10,468 nt of DNA from JBCBZH01 sp039815415. GTDB lineage: Bacteria; Bacteroidota; Rhodothermia; Rhodothermales; Rubricoccaceae. Location of the stretch: contig JBCBZH010000148.1 of NCBI GenBank assembly GCA_039815415.1, forward strand, positions 1 to 10,468, given 5' to 3'. The notes beneath the pieces were generated by a model. That model ran no database searches, was not told the origin of the DNA, and saw nothing but the letters and a program-made list of their open reading frames with translations. A program made the position numbers and the translations under genes. Positions 1 to 6,944 of the stretch are shown one piece after another. Positions within the stretch are counted from its first letter, which is position 1; every line of letters starts with the position of its first letter.

Positions 1-186
1 GTGCGTGCCGTAGAGCACCGGGCGATCCAGCCCTAACGCGTCCGCTCCGCGCGCGATCATGTCGGCAAAATCGCCCATATTTCTGAAGCGGGTGGCGGGG
101 TCGCTCACGAACGCACGCCGCCAACCCACAAAGTCTTGTCCGAGTTCATGATATACCTCGTCTTGCGTTCCTCGGTCTACTAGCAC
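1..186 (-). CDS. Partial unidentified protein, N-terminal part; runs off the window edge
   Basis: An open minus-strand frame runs to the window edge from a possible GTG at 186-184; the codon at 209-207 region upstream closes the frame. The readable residues look protein-like: a stretch HELGQDFVGWRRAF, then DPATRFRNMGDFADMIARGA, then ALGLDRPVLYGTH at the edge. The last part resembles the helix-strand segment before the nucleophile elbow of alpha/beta hydrolases (LGLDRPVLxGxx). However, the usual upstream strand with a PDxxGxGxS-like motif is missing, so this is weak. No ribosome site is visible. A competing ATG at 211-209 with an AAGAG stretch before it lies in another frame and stops after ten codons, so the 5' end may be broken or frameshifted. 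It borders a GC-poor stretch and may be a truncated gene. I cannot name the product. Confidence 0.35.
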   Translation of the reverse strand, partial: MLVDRGTQDEVYHELGQDFVGWRRAFVSDPATRFRNMGDFADMIARGADALGLDRPVLYGTH

Positions 187-1077
187 TGACCGGACACTCG
201 CAGATCATCCATGATCTCTTACTAAAACACCGCAAACGCCGTCCGGGAAACGGTCGCTTCCTTCGCGCCAGCTACTGCCGACATGTGAAACATTGCAATG
301 AACGATGCGCGACGACATGCAGTAGTATCCTCACAAGGCCGAGGGATGATTCCACCTTCGAGAACACCTATACCCTGCGAATCTAGACGAACAAGCCCAG
401 AAACATTTAAAGTTTGGATGACGGTAAACGCAGTACGTTTTACAAGTGAACCTAAGCCGGCAACACATCGCATTGAACCGCAGATTGCGCTTGCGTGCGA
501 ACCTATTTGGCAAGACAAAGCATGAGAGCGGATCCACAAAAAACGAAGGGACAAAAAGCTAAGAAAACATCTCGATTTCCCGCACGAACACGAGACAGGC
601 CCTATGAACAGCCATACGAGCGTATCAGAAAACCCAAAGACGGCCGAAGACGGTCGCCAGGTTGGGCGGCAAGCTTCGCCTGTCCGTCACGAATGGGCTC
701 TGCCAAAGTCAAGGAATCGTCGTCGCCGCACCGCCGGTGCACGCGAACAGAACCCCTTGACCTCCGGCAAACCAAGCAGCAGTTATGCCCACCAGGTATG
801 TGCTCAATCTTGCAGGGCAACATATCATTCCTGCTTTCCAAGGCTTCCGTTATGACTTGGTTGTAGGCGCCACGAAGGCTTCGCGGATAGAAATTTGGTC
901 ACGGTGCAACGATCTTCGAGAGTTGAAGCCTCCCCCGACGTCAGATAATCTCCGCTGCGAAACTTACTCACACGTGAAACCTTTCCTATGTACGGTCGGA
1001 AACGCAACAACTCTGAACCCTTGGAACTATCGTCCATGAATGCCCAACTGTTTGTCCGACATGTTTGCAAATCTACT
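187..1077. other. GC-poorer stretch with no convincing gene
   Basis: About 890 bases with clearly more A and T than the rest of the window (for example 361-440 and 530-600 compared with the genes after 1078). Open frames of 60-150 codons exist on both strands, but they overlap one another. Their translations are rich in Arg, Ser, Cys and Pro without any recognisable domain, membrane segment or motif. I saw no tRNA, no terminal inverted repeats of an insertion sequence and no CRISPR-like periodicity. It also lacks the decamer CGAGCTGGCG found about once per kb from 1557 to 8875. It may be decayed foreign DNA or a non-coding region; the sequence alone does not decide. Confidence 0.5.
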
Positions 1078-2445
1078 CTAATCCCGAGGATGATGAAAAC
1101 GCGCCTCTCGCAGGGGAACCGAAATCTGATGCGTGAATCCGTGCCGCTGCAGGGTCGCGGCATCCAGAGCCCCCCCCCCCACGCGAATGAGCGGAGTGCG
1201 CGAATACCCAGGAATGCGACGGATCCGCCGCGTCCGTTTGCGTTCCGTCCGCGCATCAGACGCCCCAACGAACACGGCATCGTAGGCGCTCTGCTGCAAC
1301 TCCTCTACCCCGGCGGGAAGCGTGTCGGCAGCGAACACCTCCCCCGTTGCCCCGACGTGCCCGAGCAGAACCCGGACCTCGTCCAACGGCAGTTCGAGTG
1401 TGAACACCTTGCCGCCAGCGAGGGCTGGCGAGGGCGGCGCATGGATTGGAGCCCCTCCTGACACGGGCAGCGACGCCCAACGCGGAAACTCCACACGAAT
1501 GCGCGTTCCCACGCCGACCCGACTTTCTACGTGGATCTCACCTCCCATCAGGTCCACGAGCTGGCGAACGATAGCGAGGCCTAGCCCTGTGCCCTCGTGA
1601 GTCCGTTCGGACCCCATGGAGGCCTGGGTGAATGGCAGAAACAGGCTCGGAACGTCCTCTGCGGCAATTCCGATTCCGGAGTCGGTCACGGCTACGGTGA
1701 CAATCTCTGGCGTGGCATCCACGGTCACAGCGACACCACCCTCCGTCGTGAATTTGAGCGCGTTGGCGACCAGATTGGTCACAATGCGCTCGAGAGCGTC
1801 GCGATCGAGATGTGCGGGCAGCGCCAGATCAGCAGGGTGCACGCGGAGATCGAGCCCGCGCTCTTCGGCGAGGGGTCGAAGCATGCCGACGATGGAGCGA
1901 ACCTGCGAGGCAACATCGATGTGCTCAGGCACCAGCTCGAGGGTGCCGGACTGGAGCTTGAACATGTCCAGCAGCCCGTTGACGGTGTTGCGGAGGCGCT
2001 GCCCCCCGCGCTGAATCCGCATCGCCAGCGCTCGGGCCTCTGAATCGGGCACGTCCAGGAGCATTTCCGAGAACCCTAGGATGGCCGTGAGCGGCGTCCG
2101 CAACTCGTGGCTGGTGGTCGCGAGCAGATCGTCTTTGATCTTGTCGCTCTCTCGGAGGCTCTCGTTGGTCAGCCGGAGGCGGTCGTTCAGGCGCCGAAGG
2201 CGTTCAGAACGGGCGTTCTCGACCGCTCGGCGTTTTCCGTCCGAGTGTTGGCGCCAGGCCGTGGTGACCCACAACCCGGCCACCAGAATGAGCCCCATCG
2301 CAATCGCCAGCTGGCCCTGCAGGTCCAAACCCACTGCCGGGCGCCCCTCCGCTCTCGCGATGGCAACCTGTGCGACCATCTCGCCTGCCAGCACGAGGCC
2401 GAGAAGACAGAGCACCGCCAGGACAAGGGAGACAAACGCGCGCAC
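1078..2445 (-). CDS. Membrane sensor histidine kinase with C-terminal degenerate receiver-like domain
   Basis: 455 codons from a GTG start that follows an 11-base pyrimidine tract. Residues 4-22 and about 46-64 are hydrophobic membrane segments, with only about 25 residues between them, so there is no large periplasmic sensor domain. A charged, probably coiled-coil linker (65-105) leads to the HisKA domain with phosphoacceptor His113 in SHELRTPLTA. The HATPase domain shows the N box (NLVANALKF, 224-232), G1 DSGIGI (255-260), an F box (FLPFTQ, 269-274) and G2 GTGLGL (285-290). After a Pro/Ala-rich linker, residues about 347-455 look like a receiver fold. At the normal Asp position (YDAVFVG) there is Gly394, so it probably cannot accept phosphate, and the last helix looks short. 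The family autophosphorylates His and passes phosphate to a response regulator; the partner is unknown. The NtrX-like regulator upstream is one candidate, by proximity only. A G11 tract encodes Gly423-425. Confidence 0.9.
   Translation of the reverse strand: MRAFVSLVLAVLCLLGLVLAGEMVAQVAIARAEGRPAVGLDLQGQLAIAMGLILVAGLWVTTAWRQHSDGKRRAVENARSERLRRLNDRLRLTNESLRESDKIKDDLLATTSHELRTPLTAILGFSEMLLDVPDSEARALAMRIQRGGQRLRNTVNGLLDMFKLQSGTLELVPEHIDVASQVRSIVGMLRPLAEERGLDLRVHPADLALPAHLDRDALERIVTNLVANALKFTTEGGVAVTVDATPEIVTVAVTDSGIGIAAEDVPSLFLPFTQASMGSERTHEGTGLGLAIVRQLVDLMGGEIHVESRVGVGTRIRVEFPRWASLPVSGGAPIHAPPSPALAGGKVFTLELPLDEVRVLLGHVGATGEVFAADTLPAGVEELQQSAYDAVFVGASDARTERKRTRRIRRIPGYSRTPLIRVGGGALDAATLQRHGFTHQISVPLREARFHHPRD
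1170..1180. repeat. 11-base homopolymer (G11 on the kinase coding strand)
   Basis: Eleven consecutive C on the plus strand, read as G11 inside the histidine kinase gene, about 30 codons before its stop. A tract one base shorter would replace the 30-residue tail by about 114 residues ending at 825; one base longer would stop at nearly the same place as now. The present frame is favoured because the tail after the tract (GFTHQISVPLRE) resembles the end of a receiver domain. Confidence 0.9.
1413..1430. repeat. Perfect inverted repeat CGCCAGC-N4-GCTGGCG in kinase linker
   Basis: Seven-base arms with a GAGG loop. It lies where the kinase gene encodes the Pro/Ala-rich linker (PSPALAGG) between the ATPase and receiver-like domains, a place that tolerates insertions. 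The arms share GCTGGCG with the dispersed decamer and with the inverted repeat at 5963-5988, so it may be another copy of the same small repeat family. Confidence 0.6.
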
Positions 2446-2556
2446 AGGAGAAGAAGTCGCTGTCCCTCCGGTATCGGGACCATGCCTTCCCCCTTAACCC
2501 TCAACGTGGGCAGCGCACCTGACTCGCGAGCTGGCGACCCGAAGCGACAGAGACCC

Positions 2557-3570
2557 CTATTTGACGCCCGTGCTCATCTCGAGCATTCGGTCAATGGGCT
2601 GGCGCGCACGCAGCCGGAGGCTCTCCTCCATCTCGAGGGCGGGCGCCCCGTGCTTCAGACAGAGATAGAGCTTCTCGATGGTGTTGAGCTTCATGTGCGG
2701 GCAATCGTTGCACGCGCAGCCGTTGTCTGGTGGGGCCGGGATGAACGTCTTGTTCGGGTTGTCCTTCTGCATCTGGTGCAGGATGCCTGCCTCCGTTGCC
2801 ACGATGAACTCGGTCGCCTCGGACTCTGCAGCGAACTGCCGGATCGACGACGTGCTTCCGATGTGATCGGCATGGCGAAGAACAGCCTCCTCGCACTCCG
2901 GGTGTGCCAGCGTCAGCGCATCCGGGTGCCGGGCCTGCAGCCGGACGAGCTTCTGCTCCGAAAAGATCTCATGGACGATGCATGCCCCTTCCCAGAGCAC
3001 CATATCACGCCCGGTCACCTTGCTCAGGTAGCGGCCTAGGTTCCGATCCGGCGCGAAGATGATCGGTTGATCCTCTGGGATCTGTCGGACAATGTGTTCC
3101 GCGTTGGAGGATGTGACGATGACGTCCGTTTGCGCCTTGATCGCCGCCGAGCAGTTGATGTAGCTGATGACGACGTGATCTGGATGCTTCGCCCGAAATG
3201 CCGCGAACTCGTCCGGCGGGCAGCTATCCGCGAGTGAGCACCCCGCATTCAGATCCGGCAGCAAGACGGTCTTCTCGGGATTGAGGATCTTTGCCGTCTC
3301 CGCCATGAAGTGGACGCCGGCGAATACGATCACGTCAGCATCGGTCGCAGCGGCCTCTCTCGCCAGCCCGAGGGAGTCTCCGATGAAGTCGGCGATGTCC
3401 TGGATGTCTGGCTCCTGGTAGTAGTGCGCCAACAGGACGGCGTTCTTCTCCCGCTTGAGGCGGTCGATCTCATCGAACAGATCGAGGCTCGGATCGATGG
3501 GCTCTTGGACGAACCCCACGCGTTCGAGAACAGCAGGGTCCACGACCGAGAGATCGAGGGTTTCAGGCAT
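2557..3570 (-). CDS. nadA: Quinolinate synthase NadA
   Basis: 337 codons. NadA is a cytoplasmic [4Fe-4S] enzyme that condenses iminoaspartate with dihydroxyacetone phosphate to quinolinate in de novo NAD synthesis. Visible family marks are AHYYQ (48-52), GDSL (65-68), the first cluster Cys in AGCSLADSC (Cys111), EGAC (Cys197), and CACNDCPHMKLNT with Cys290. These three cysteines fall close to the E. coli ligand positions 113, 200 and 297. HPEC and GSTSS stretches are also present. The start at 3570 puts HYY at 49-51, as in homologues. An in-frame ATG at 3624 would add 18 residues that look unlike the family and use codons rare in this window (GTA, AGG), but it has the TTTCCTC leader typical of the neighbours, so it remains possible. 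No nadB or nadC is in view. The gene is separated from lolD by about 160 bases and may have its own promoter. Confidence 0.95.
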   Translation of the reverse strand: MPETLDLSVVDPAVLERVGFVQEPIDPSLDLFDEIDRLKREKNAVLLAHYYQEPDIQDIADFIGDSLGLAREAAATDADVIVFAGVHFMAETAKILNPEKTVLLPDLNAGCSLADSCPPDEFAAFRAKHPDHVVISYINCSAAIKAQTDVIVTSSNAEHIVRQIPEDQPIIFAPDRNLGRYLSKVTGRDMVLWEGACIVHEIFSEQKLVRLQARHPDALTLAHPECEEAVLRHADHIGSTSSIRQFAAESEATEFIVATEAGILHQMQKDNPNKTFIPAPPDNGCACNDCPHMKLNTIEKLYLCLKHGAPALEMEESLRLRARQPIDRMLEMSTGVK

Positions 3571-3658
3571 GGCTACCGGGTGGGTGGGCGCCCTCAGTAC
3601 GCGCAACGCTGCGTTCGGATGCATGAGGAAATGACTGGAACCCGGGAGGCGGAGTCGT

Positions 3659-3670
3659 CAGCTCGAGCTG
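3659..3670. repeat. 12-base perfect palindrome CAGCTCGAGCTG
   Basis: Intergenic between lolD and nadA. It overlaps a copy of the decamer CGAGCTGGCG at 3664-3673. It could be a protein-binding site, but it is as well explained as a decamer copy that happens to be preceded by its partial complement. Confidence 0.5.
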
Positions 3671-3712
3671 GCGTTCACTCGTTCCCGGTCTACCGACAGG
3701 GCGGTCGGCCGT

Positions 3713-3729
3713 GTCCGTGACAGACGGAC
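3713..3729 (-). terminator. Small stem-loop directly after the lolD stop codon
   Basis: Six-base arms GTCCGT / ACGGAC with a five-base loop begin at the base next to the lolD stop. A second weak stem (CCGAC/GTCGG, 3693-3708) lies just downstream on the minus strand. There is no U run on the minus strand, so intrinsic termination is doubtful; a transcript-end or stability hairpin is possible. Confidence 0.3.
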
Positions 3730-4530
3730 TCACCGATCCTCGACCAGTCGCCCCGCTTCGAGGCGTAGCACGCGGTCGGCGAGGGCCGCGAGGGTCGGGT
3801 TGTGGGTCACCACCACAAACGCCTGGCCTTCAGCGCGGCTGAGGTGAAGCAGCTCGTCGTGAAGCGCCGCGGCCGTGGTGGTGTCCAGGTTGCCCGTTGG
3901 CTCGTCCATCAGCACGAGGCCTGGGCGGTTCATCAGCGCACGTGCCACGGCCACCCGCTGTTGCTCCCCGCCGGAGAGCTGGCTCGGCCGGTGATCCAGC
4001 CGCTCTCCAAGGCCGAGTGATCGCAGCAGCGCCTCAGCTCGTGGGCGCGCCTCGTCCATGTCGTGCCCTGCGATCAGCGCGGGCATCTCCACGTTCTCGG
4101 TGGCGTCGAACTCAGGAAGCAAGTGGTGAAACTGGAAGACGAACCCAATGGAGCGGTTGCGGAAGGCCGCCAGCGCCTCATCGTCTTTGTCGAACACGTT
4201 CTCGCCCTGGAACAGCACCGTCCCTTCGGTCGGGCGGTCGAGGGCGCCGAGAAGATGGAGAAGCGTGCTCTTTCCCGTTCCGCTCTCCCCGACCACAGCC
4301 ACCATCTCGCCAGCTCGGATCTTCACATCAAGTCCGCTCAAGACTTCCAGTTCGCCTGTGGCCGTCGGATATCGCTTCACCAAGCCGCGCCCATCGAGGA
4401 CGATGGGAGACGAGGCTGAAGCGGTAGAGGTGGAGGCCGTAACGAGATCCGACGATCGAGCTGGCGAACCTGCGTCTGCAGGTGCCCGCGCCAATTCCTC
4501 GCCTCCACTGCCCACGGCCTCCTCGCTCAT
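3730..4530 (-). CDS. lolD: LolD-type lipoprotein-releasing ABC transporter ATPase
   Basis: 266 codons. LolD powers LolCE (absent here), which extracts lipoproteins from the inner membrane and hands them to LolA. Seen in order: Walker A GESGTGKST (81-89), the Q-loop region FVFQFHHLLPEF (130-141), signature LSGGEQQR (185-192), Walker B LVLMDEPT (205-212) and switch His243. The QFHHLLPEF sequence is a recognisable mark of LolD and separates it from general MacB/FtsE relatives, though a related exporter ATPase cannot be excluded. The first 43 residues are an unusual extension rich in Ser, Thr, Ala and Gly (for example STSTASASS) and contain a decamer copy; family members normally start near residue 44. 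No start codon is available near residue 44. The ATG overlaps the TGA of the sigma-54 activator gene (ATGA, 4527-4530), which supports this start and translational coupling. Confidence 0.9.
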   Translation of the reverse strand: MSEEAVGSGGEELARAPADAGSPARSSDLVTASTSTASASSPIVLDGRGLVKRYPTATGELEVLSGLDVKIRAGEMVAVVGESGTGKSTLLHLLGALDRPTEGTVLFQGENVFDKDDEALAAFRNRSIGFVFQFHHLLPEFDATENVEMPALIAGHDMDEARPRAEALLRSLGLGERLDHRPSQLSGGEQQRVAVARALMNRPGLVLMDEPTGNLDTTTAAALHDELLHLSRAEGQAFVVVTHNPTLAALADRVLRLEAGRLVEDR

Positions 4531-5903
4531 TCTGGCCTCGCGATCTCATACTTCTCCAGCTTGTTGTAGAGATGCGAGCGCTGAATGCCGATGGTTTCGG
4601 CGGTCTTAGAGACGTTCCAGTCTTGCTCCTCGAGCTTGCGTTCGATGAACAGCTTCTCAGCCATGTCGCGGAAGTCGGAGAACGAGTCGAAGCGGTCGAT
4701 CAAGCCTGCAACTGGATCGGCGCCGCCCCCAGGGTTCACGAACCGATCCACATCGGGTCCGTCGATGGCTTCGCCGTCCGAGAGAATCAGCAGGCGTTCC
4801 ACCACGTTGCGAAGCTCGCGGACGTTGCCGCGCCAGTCGAGATGGCGAAGGCGGTCGAGCGCATCGTCGCTGAAAGCCTTGTCGGACATGCCGTTGCGAC
4901 GCGTCACTTGATCCAAGATGAACCGGGCAATGTCCGGGATATCTGCCCGGCGCTCTCGCAGCGGCGGAACGTGAATCAGGATCACGGAGAGTCGGTGGTA
5001 GAGGTCCTCGCGGAACCGGTTCTCGTCCACCGACGCGAGCAGGTCCCGGTTGGTGGCCGCCACCACACGCACATCGACGGCAATGGAGCGGTCGCCCCCG
5101 ACACGAGTGATCCGGTTCTCCTGAAGCGCACGCAACACCTTGGCCTGGGCGTCCAGGCTCATGTCTCCGATCTCGTCGAGAAACAGCGTCCCGCCATCGG
5201 CTTGCTCGAACTTGCCAATGCGCTGCTTGGTGGCCCCAGTGAACGCGCCTTTCTCGTGCCCGAACAACTCGGACTCGATCAGCTCGGACGGGATGGCTGC
5301 GCAGTTGACCTCCACCAATGGACCGTCAGCCCGGTGGCTCTGTGCATGAACCCAGCGGGCGACCAGCTCTTTTCCGGTCCCCGGCTCCCCTGTGATGAGG
5401 ACGCGCGCTTCCGTCGGTGCCACGCGCTCCACCGTCGCCTTGATGCGCTCGATGGCCGGGCTCTCGCCCACAATGGGGGTCAGCTCCGAGCTGGCGACAT
5501 CGCGGACCAGTTGTTTGGCCCGCTTGTTCTCCACCACCAGCTGGCCGCGATCCAGCGCGCCGCGCACCGTTACGAGGAGACGGTTGAGGTCGGGTGGCTT
5601 CTCCAGGAAGTCGACGGCTCCGAGTTGGGTGGCCTCCACAGCGGTTTCCACGGTGCCGTGGCCCGAGATCATCACGACGGGAACCGTGGACTCTGCCTCA
5701 TGGAGCGCCTGAAGGACCTGCATGCCGTCGCGCCCCGGCATCTTGATGTCTAGAAGCGCCAGGTCGATGCCGCCTGCGGACGCCTTGGCGAGCGCCTCGT
5801 CTCCGTCTACGGCTTCGATGAGGTCGTAGCCCTCGAACTCCAGAATCTCGCGGAGGGTGCGCCGGATGGCCGGCTCGTCATCGGCGATGAGGATCGTAGG
5901 CAT
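4527..5903 (-). CDS. NtrX-like sigma-54-dependent response regulator
   Basis: 458 codons. The N-terminal receiver domain has acidic Asp8/Asp9, phosphoacceptor Asp52 (LLDIKMP), Ser80 and Lys102. The central AAA+ domain has Walker A GEPGTGKE (172-179), the sigma-54-contacting GAFTGA loop (219-224), Walker B TLFLDEIGD (239-247) and RERRADIPD. A Fis-type helix-turn-helix lies near 428-452 (NVSKTAETIGIQRSHLYNKL). All parts for phosphorylation-dependent activation at sigma-54 promoters are intact. The receiver (SGHGTVETAVEA, FLEKPPDLNRLL) and the IQRSHLYNKL tail resemble NtrX-type rather than NtrC regulators, but the target genes cannot be told. No cognate kinase is adjacent; the histidine kinase at 1078-2445 is the only one in view. 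The decamer lies in the linker between receiver and AAA+ domains (VASSEL). The start has a CCTCTCT leader. The 3' end overlaps lolD. Confidence 0.95.
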   Translation of the reverse strand: MPTILIADDEPAIRRTLREILEFEGYDLIEAVDGDEALAKASAGGIDLALLDIKMPGRDGMQVLQALHEAESTVPVVMISGHGTVETAVEATQLGAVDFLEKPPDLNRLLVTVRGALDRGQLVVENKRAKQLVRDVASSELTPIVGESPAIERIKATVERVAPTEARVLITGEPGTGKELVARWVHAQSHRADGPLVEVNCAAIPSELIESELFGHEKGAFTGATKQRIGKFEQADGGTLFLDEIGDMSLDAQAKVLRALQENRITRVGGDRSIAVDVRVVAATNRDLLASVDENRFREDLYHRLSVILIHVPPLRERRADIPDIARFILDQVTRRNGMSDKAFSDDALDRLRHLDWRGNVRELRNVVERLLILSDGEAIDGPDVDRFVNPGGGADPVAGLIDRFDSFSDFRDMAEKLFIERKLEEQDWNVSKTAETIGIQRSHLYNKLEKYEIARPE

Positions 5904-5962
5904 AGAGAGGTCGATGTGCGTCGTTCGAAGCTACGCACGCAGCCCCATCGTCTCTCGGGCAA

Positions 5963-5988
5963 CGCCAGCTCGAGGCGACGGGCTGGCG
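5963..5988. repeat. Intergenic inverted repeat of decamer copies
   Basis: CGCCAGC (5963-5969) and GCTGGCG (5982-5988) form a seven-base stem with a 12-base loop, between the TPR gene and the activator gene. The left arm is a copy of the CGAGCTGGCG decamer (complement) and the right arm of the CGGGCTGGCG variant. There is no U run, so a terminator is not supported. It could equally affect the 91-base spacer of the transcript. Confidence 0.55.
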
Positions 5989-5994
5989 AACCCC

Positions 5995-6702
5995 TTAGCC
6001 CGCTGTCCGTGCCTGGAGGCGGCCCATTTCCATCTCGGCCATGATCAGTTCCGGGGCATCGCCGTACTCATCGAGAAGGGTCTGGAGAGCTGTCATGGCA
6101 GCCTCTGTGTCGCCAGCCTCGCCATAGGCCCGTGCTGCATCGAGGAGATAGCCGGGCGCGGTGGCGTCCTCTGGATACGCCCCGGCGGCACGCTCGTACA
6201 GCGCGGCGGCTTCAGCATGCTCGCCCATGCCCTCCTTGATGGAGGCCTGACCCGCCAGCGCGCTGGCACCGAGAATCCCGCCGCCCTCGTAGGACTCAAA
6301 CATCTCGAGGGCCTCCTGCGTCTGGCCAAGCTGGAGATACGCGTCCGCTGCGAAGAAGCGCGCCTGGTCACCCGTGGGCGTCGAGCTATAGTCCTCAGCG
6401 AGGTCGAGCAGGCCTGGCGCGGCGTCCGTGCCATCGAGGGCCGCTTGGTAGTTGCCGATCTCGTACTCGGTCAGAATGGCGCCGAGGTACTCCTGCCCTT
6501 CGGCTGCCTTGGCCTGACGCCAGTTGAAGAACAGCACCGCCGCGATCGCCAGCACGAGGAGCCCAACACCGGCACCAATGACCAGATTGCGGTTGTCCTC
6601 AAAGAAATCCGAGGACTGAGCGAAGCCGGACTGGAGAAGGTCGTCGCTCTCCTCCCCACGGCCGTAGGTGATGGCAGGTTTTGGAGCGTTGATCTGAGCC
6701 AT
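5995..6702 (-). CDS. YfgM-like membrane-anchored tetratricopeptide repeat protein
   Basis: 235 codons from ATG at 6702. An upstream in-frame ATG at 6831 would add 43 residues unlike a protein start of this family. Residues 1-40 are hydrophilic and probably cytoplasmic (SSDFFEDNRN before the membrane). About 40-60 is a single membrane segment (LVIGAGVGLLVLAIAAVLFF). Residues 61-235 are Ala/Glu/Leu-rich helical repeats with TPR signatures such as GDQARFFAADAYLQLGQTQEALEMF and AEAAALYERAAGAYP. The order short cytoplasmic part, one membrane helix, external TPR domain matches the YfgM/TPR_21 type, which in E. coli associates with the SecYEG translocon and periplasmic chaperones. That role is family knowledge and not shown here. 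It is the first gene of the minus-strand block, 91 bases before the sigma-54 activator. Confidence 0.8.
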   Translation of the reverse strand: MAQINAPKPAITYGRGEESDDLLQSGFAQSSDFFEDNRNLVIGAGVGLLVLAIAAVLFFNWRQAKAAEGQEYLGAILTEYEIGNYQAALDGTDAAPGLLDLAEDYSSTPTGDQARFFAADAYLQLGQTQEALEMFESYEGGGILGASALAGQASIKEGMGEHAEAAALYERAAGAYPEDATAPGYLLDAARAYGEAGDTEAAMTALQTLLDEYGDAPELIMAEMEMGRLQARTAG

Positions 6703-6944
6703 ACGAGGCGAGCCAGCGAGGGCGCGAGTCGAGAGAAATGAAGTCGGAACCGACAAGGTAGGCGGGCGACCTCGCAAGCGGCAATCCAAGAGCTGTCCAA
6801 GAGTCTCTAAAGCAACCGCCCTCCCGCCCATTTGAGGGCGTTTTCACCGAACAACGGTGCGCGGTGATCTCGGATCGGCCTACCCTTCTCCCGTTGGCTC
6901 TCGCCAACCGTCCGATTCCTCTCCTTCCCCCCTCCCCCCTGCTC
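6703..6944. promoter_or_regulatory. Divergent intergenic region between the TPR gene and gap
   Basis: Promoters for both directions should lie here, because the flanking genes diverge. I could not find a convincing -10/-35 or a Bacteroidota-type TAnnTTTG element on either strand. The region holds a terminator-like hairpin (6817-6844), a second stem GTTGGC-TCTC-GCCAAC (6893-6908), and a 25-base uninterrupted pyrimidine tract (6916-6940) ending four bases before the gap ATG. A weak relative of the decamer (CTCGCTGGCTCG on the minus strand) lies at about 6709-6720, next to the TPR start. Confidence 0.6.
6817..6844 (+). terminator. Terminator-like hairpin upstream of gap
   Basis: Perfect seven-base arms CGCCCTC / GAGGGCG with a ten-base loop, followed by TTTT on the plus strand. 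It lies about 100 bases before gap. With no plus-strand gene upstream, it would act either on antisense or read-through transcripts from the left, or as an attenuator if the gap promoter lies further upstream. The short U run makes it weak. Confidence 0.4.

Noticed and set aside
187..1077. tRNA, insertion sequence or CRISPR in the GC-poor stretch
   Set aside because: No T-loop GTTCRA with matching stems, no transposase motif, no terminal inverted repeats and no regularly spaced repeats were seen.
825..1280. Minus-strand frame of 151 codons covering the kinase tail and beyond
   Set aside because: No recognisable protein of its own; it matters only as the alternative tail if the G11 tract loses a base.
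2107..3039. Plus-strand open frame of 310 codons
   Set aside because: Spans the kinase start and the nadA end antisense; no domain, and it crosses an intergenic gap.
3571..3624. nadA start at the upstream ATG (3624)
   Set aside because: The added 18 residues are not family-like and use locally rare codons; kept as an alternative because its leader fits the pyrimidine pattern.
4482..5753. Long open frame of 423 codons on the plus strand
   Set aside because: It lies opposite the NtrX-like gene, whose motifs are complete; the plus-strand translation shows no domain. Long antisense frames are expected in GC-rich genes.
1078..5903. Histidine kinase and NtrX-like regulator as a cognate NtrY-NtrX pair
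   Set aside because: The genes are separated by lolD and nadA, and the kinase lacks the large NtrY sensor and HAMP/PAS parts; a functional link is only a guess.
6703..6944. Bacteroidota-type promoter (TAnnTTTG with upstream TTTG), for example TACCTTGT on the minus strand at about 6755-6762
   Set aside because: Only a partial match and wrong spacing to any TTG upstream; not strong enough to annotate.
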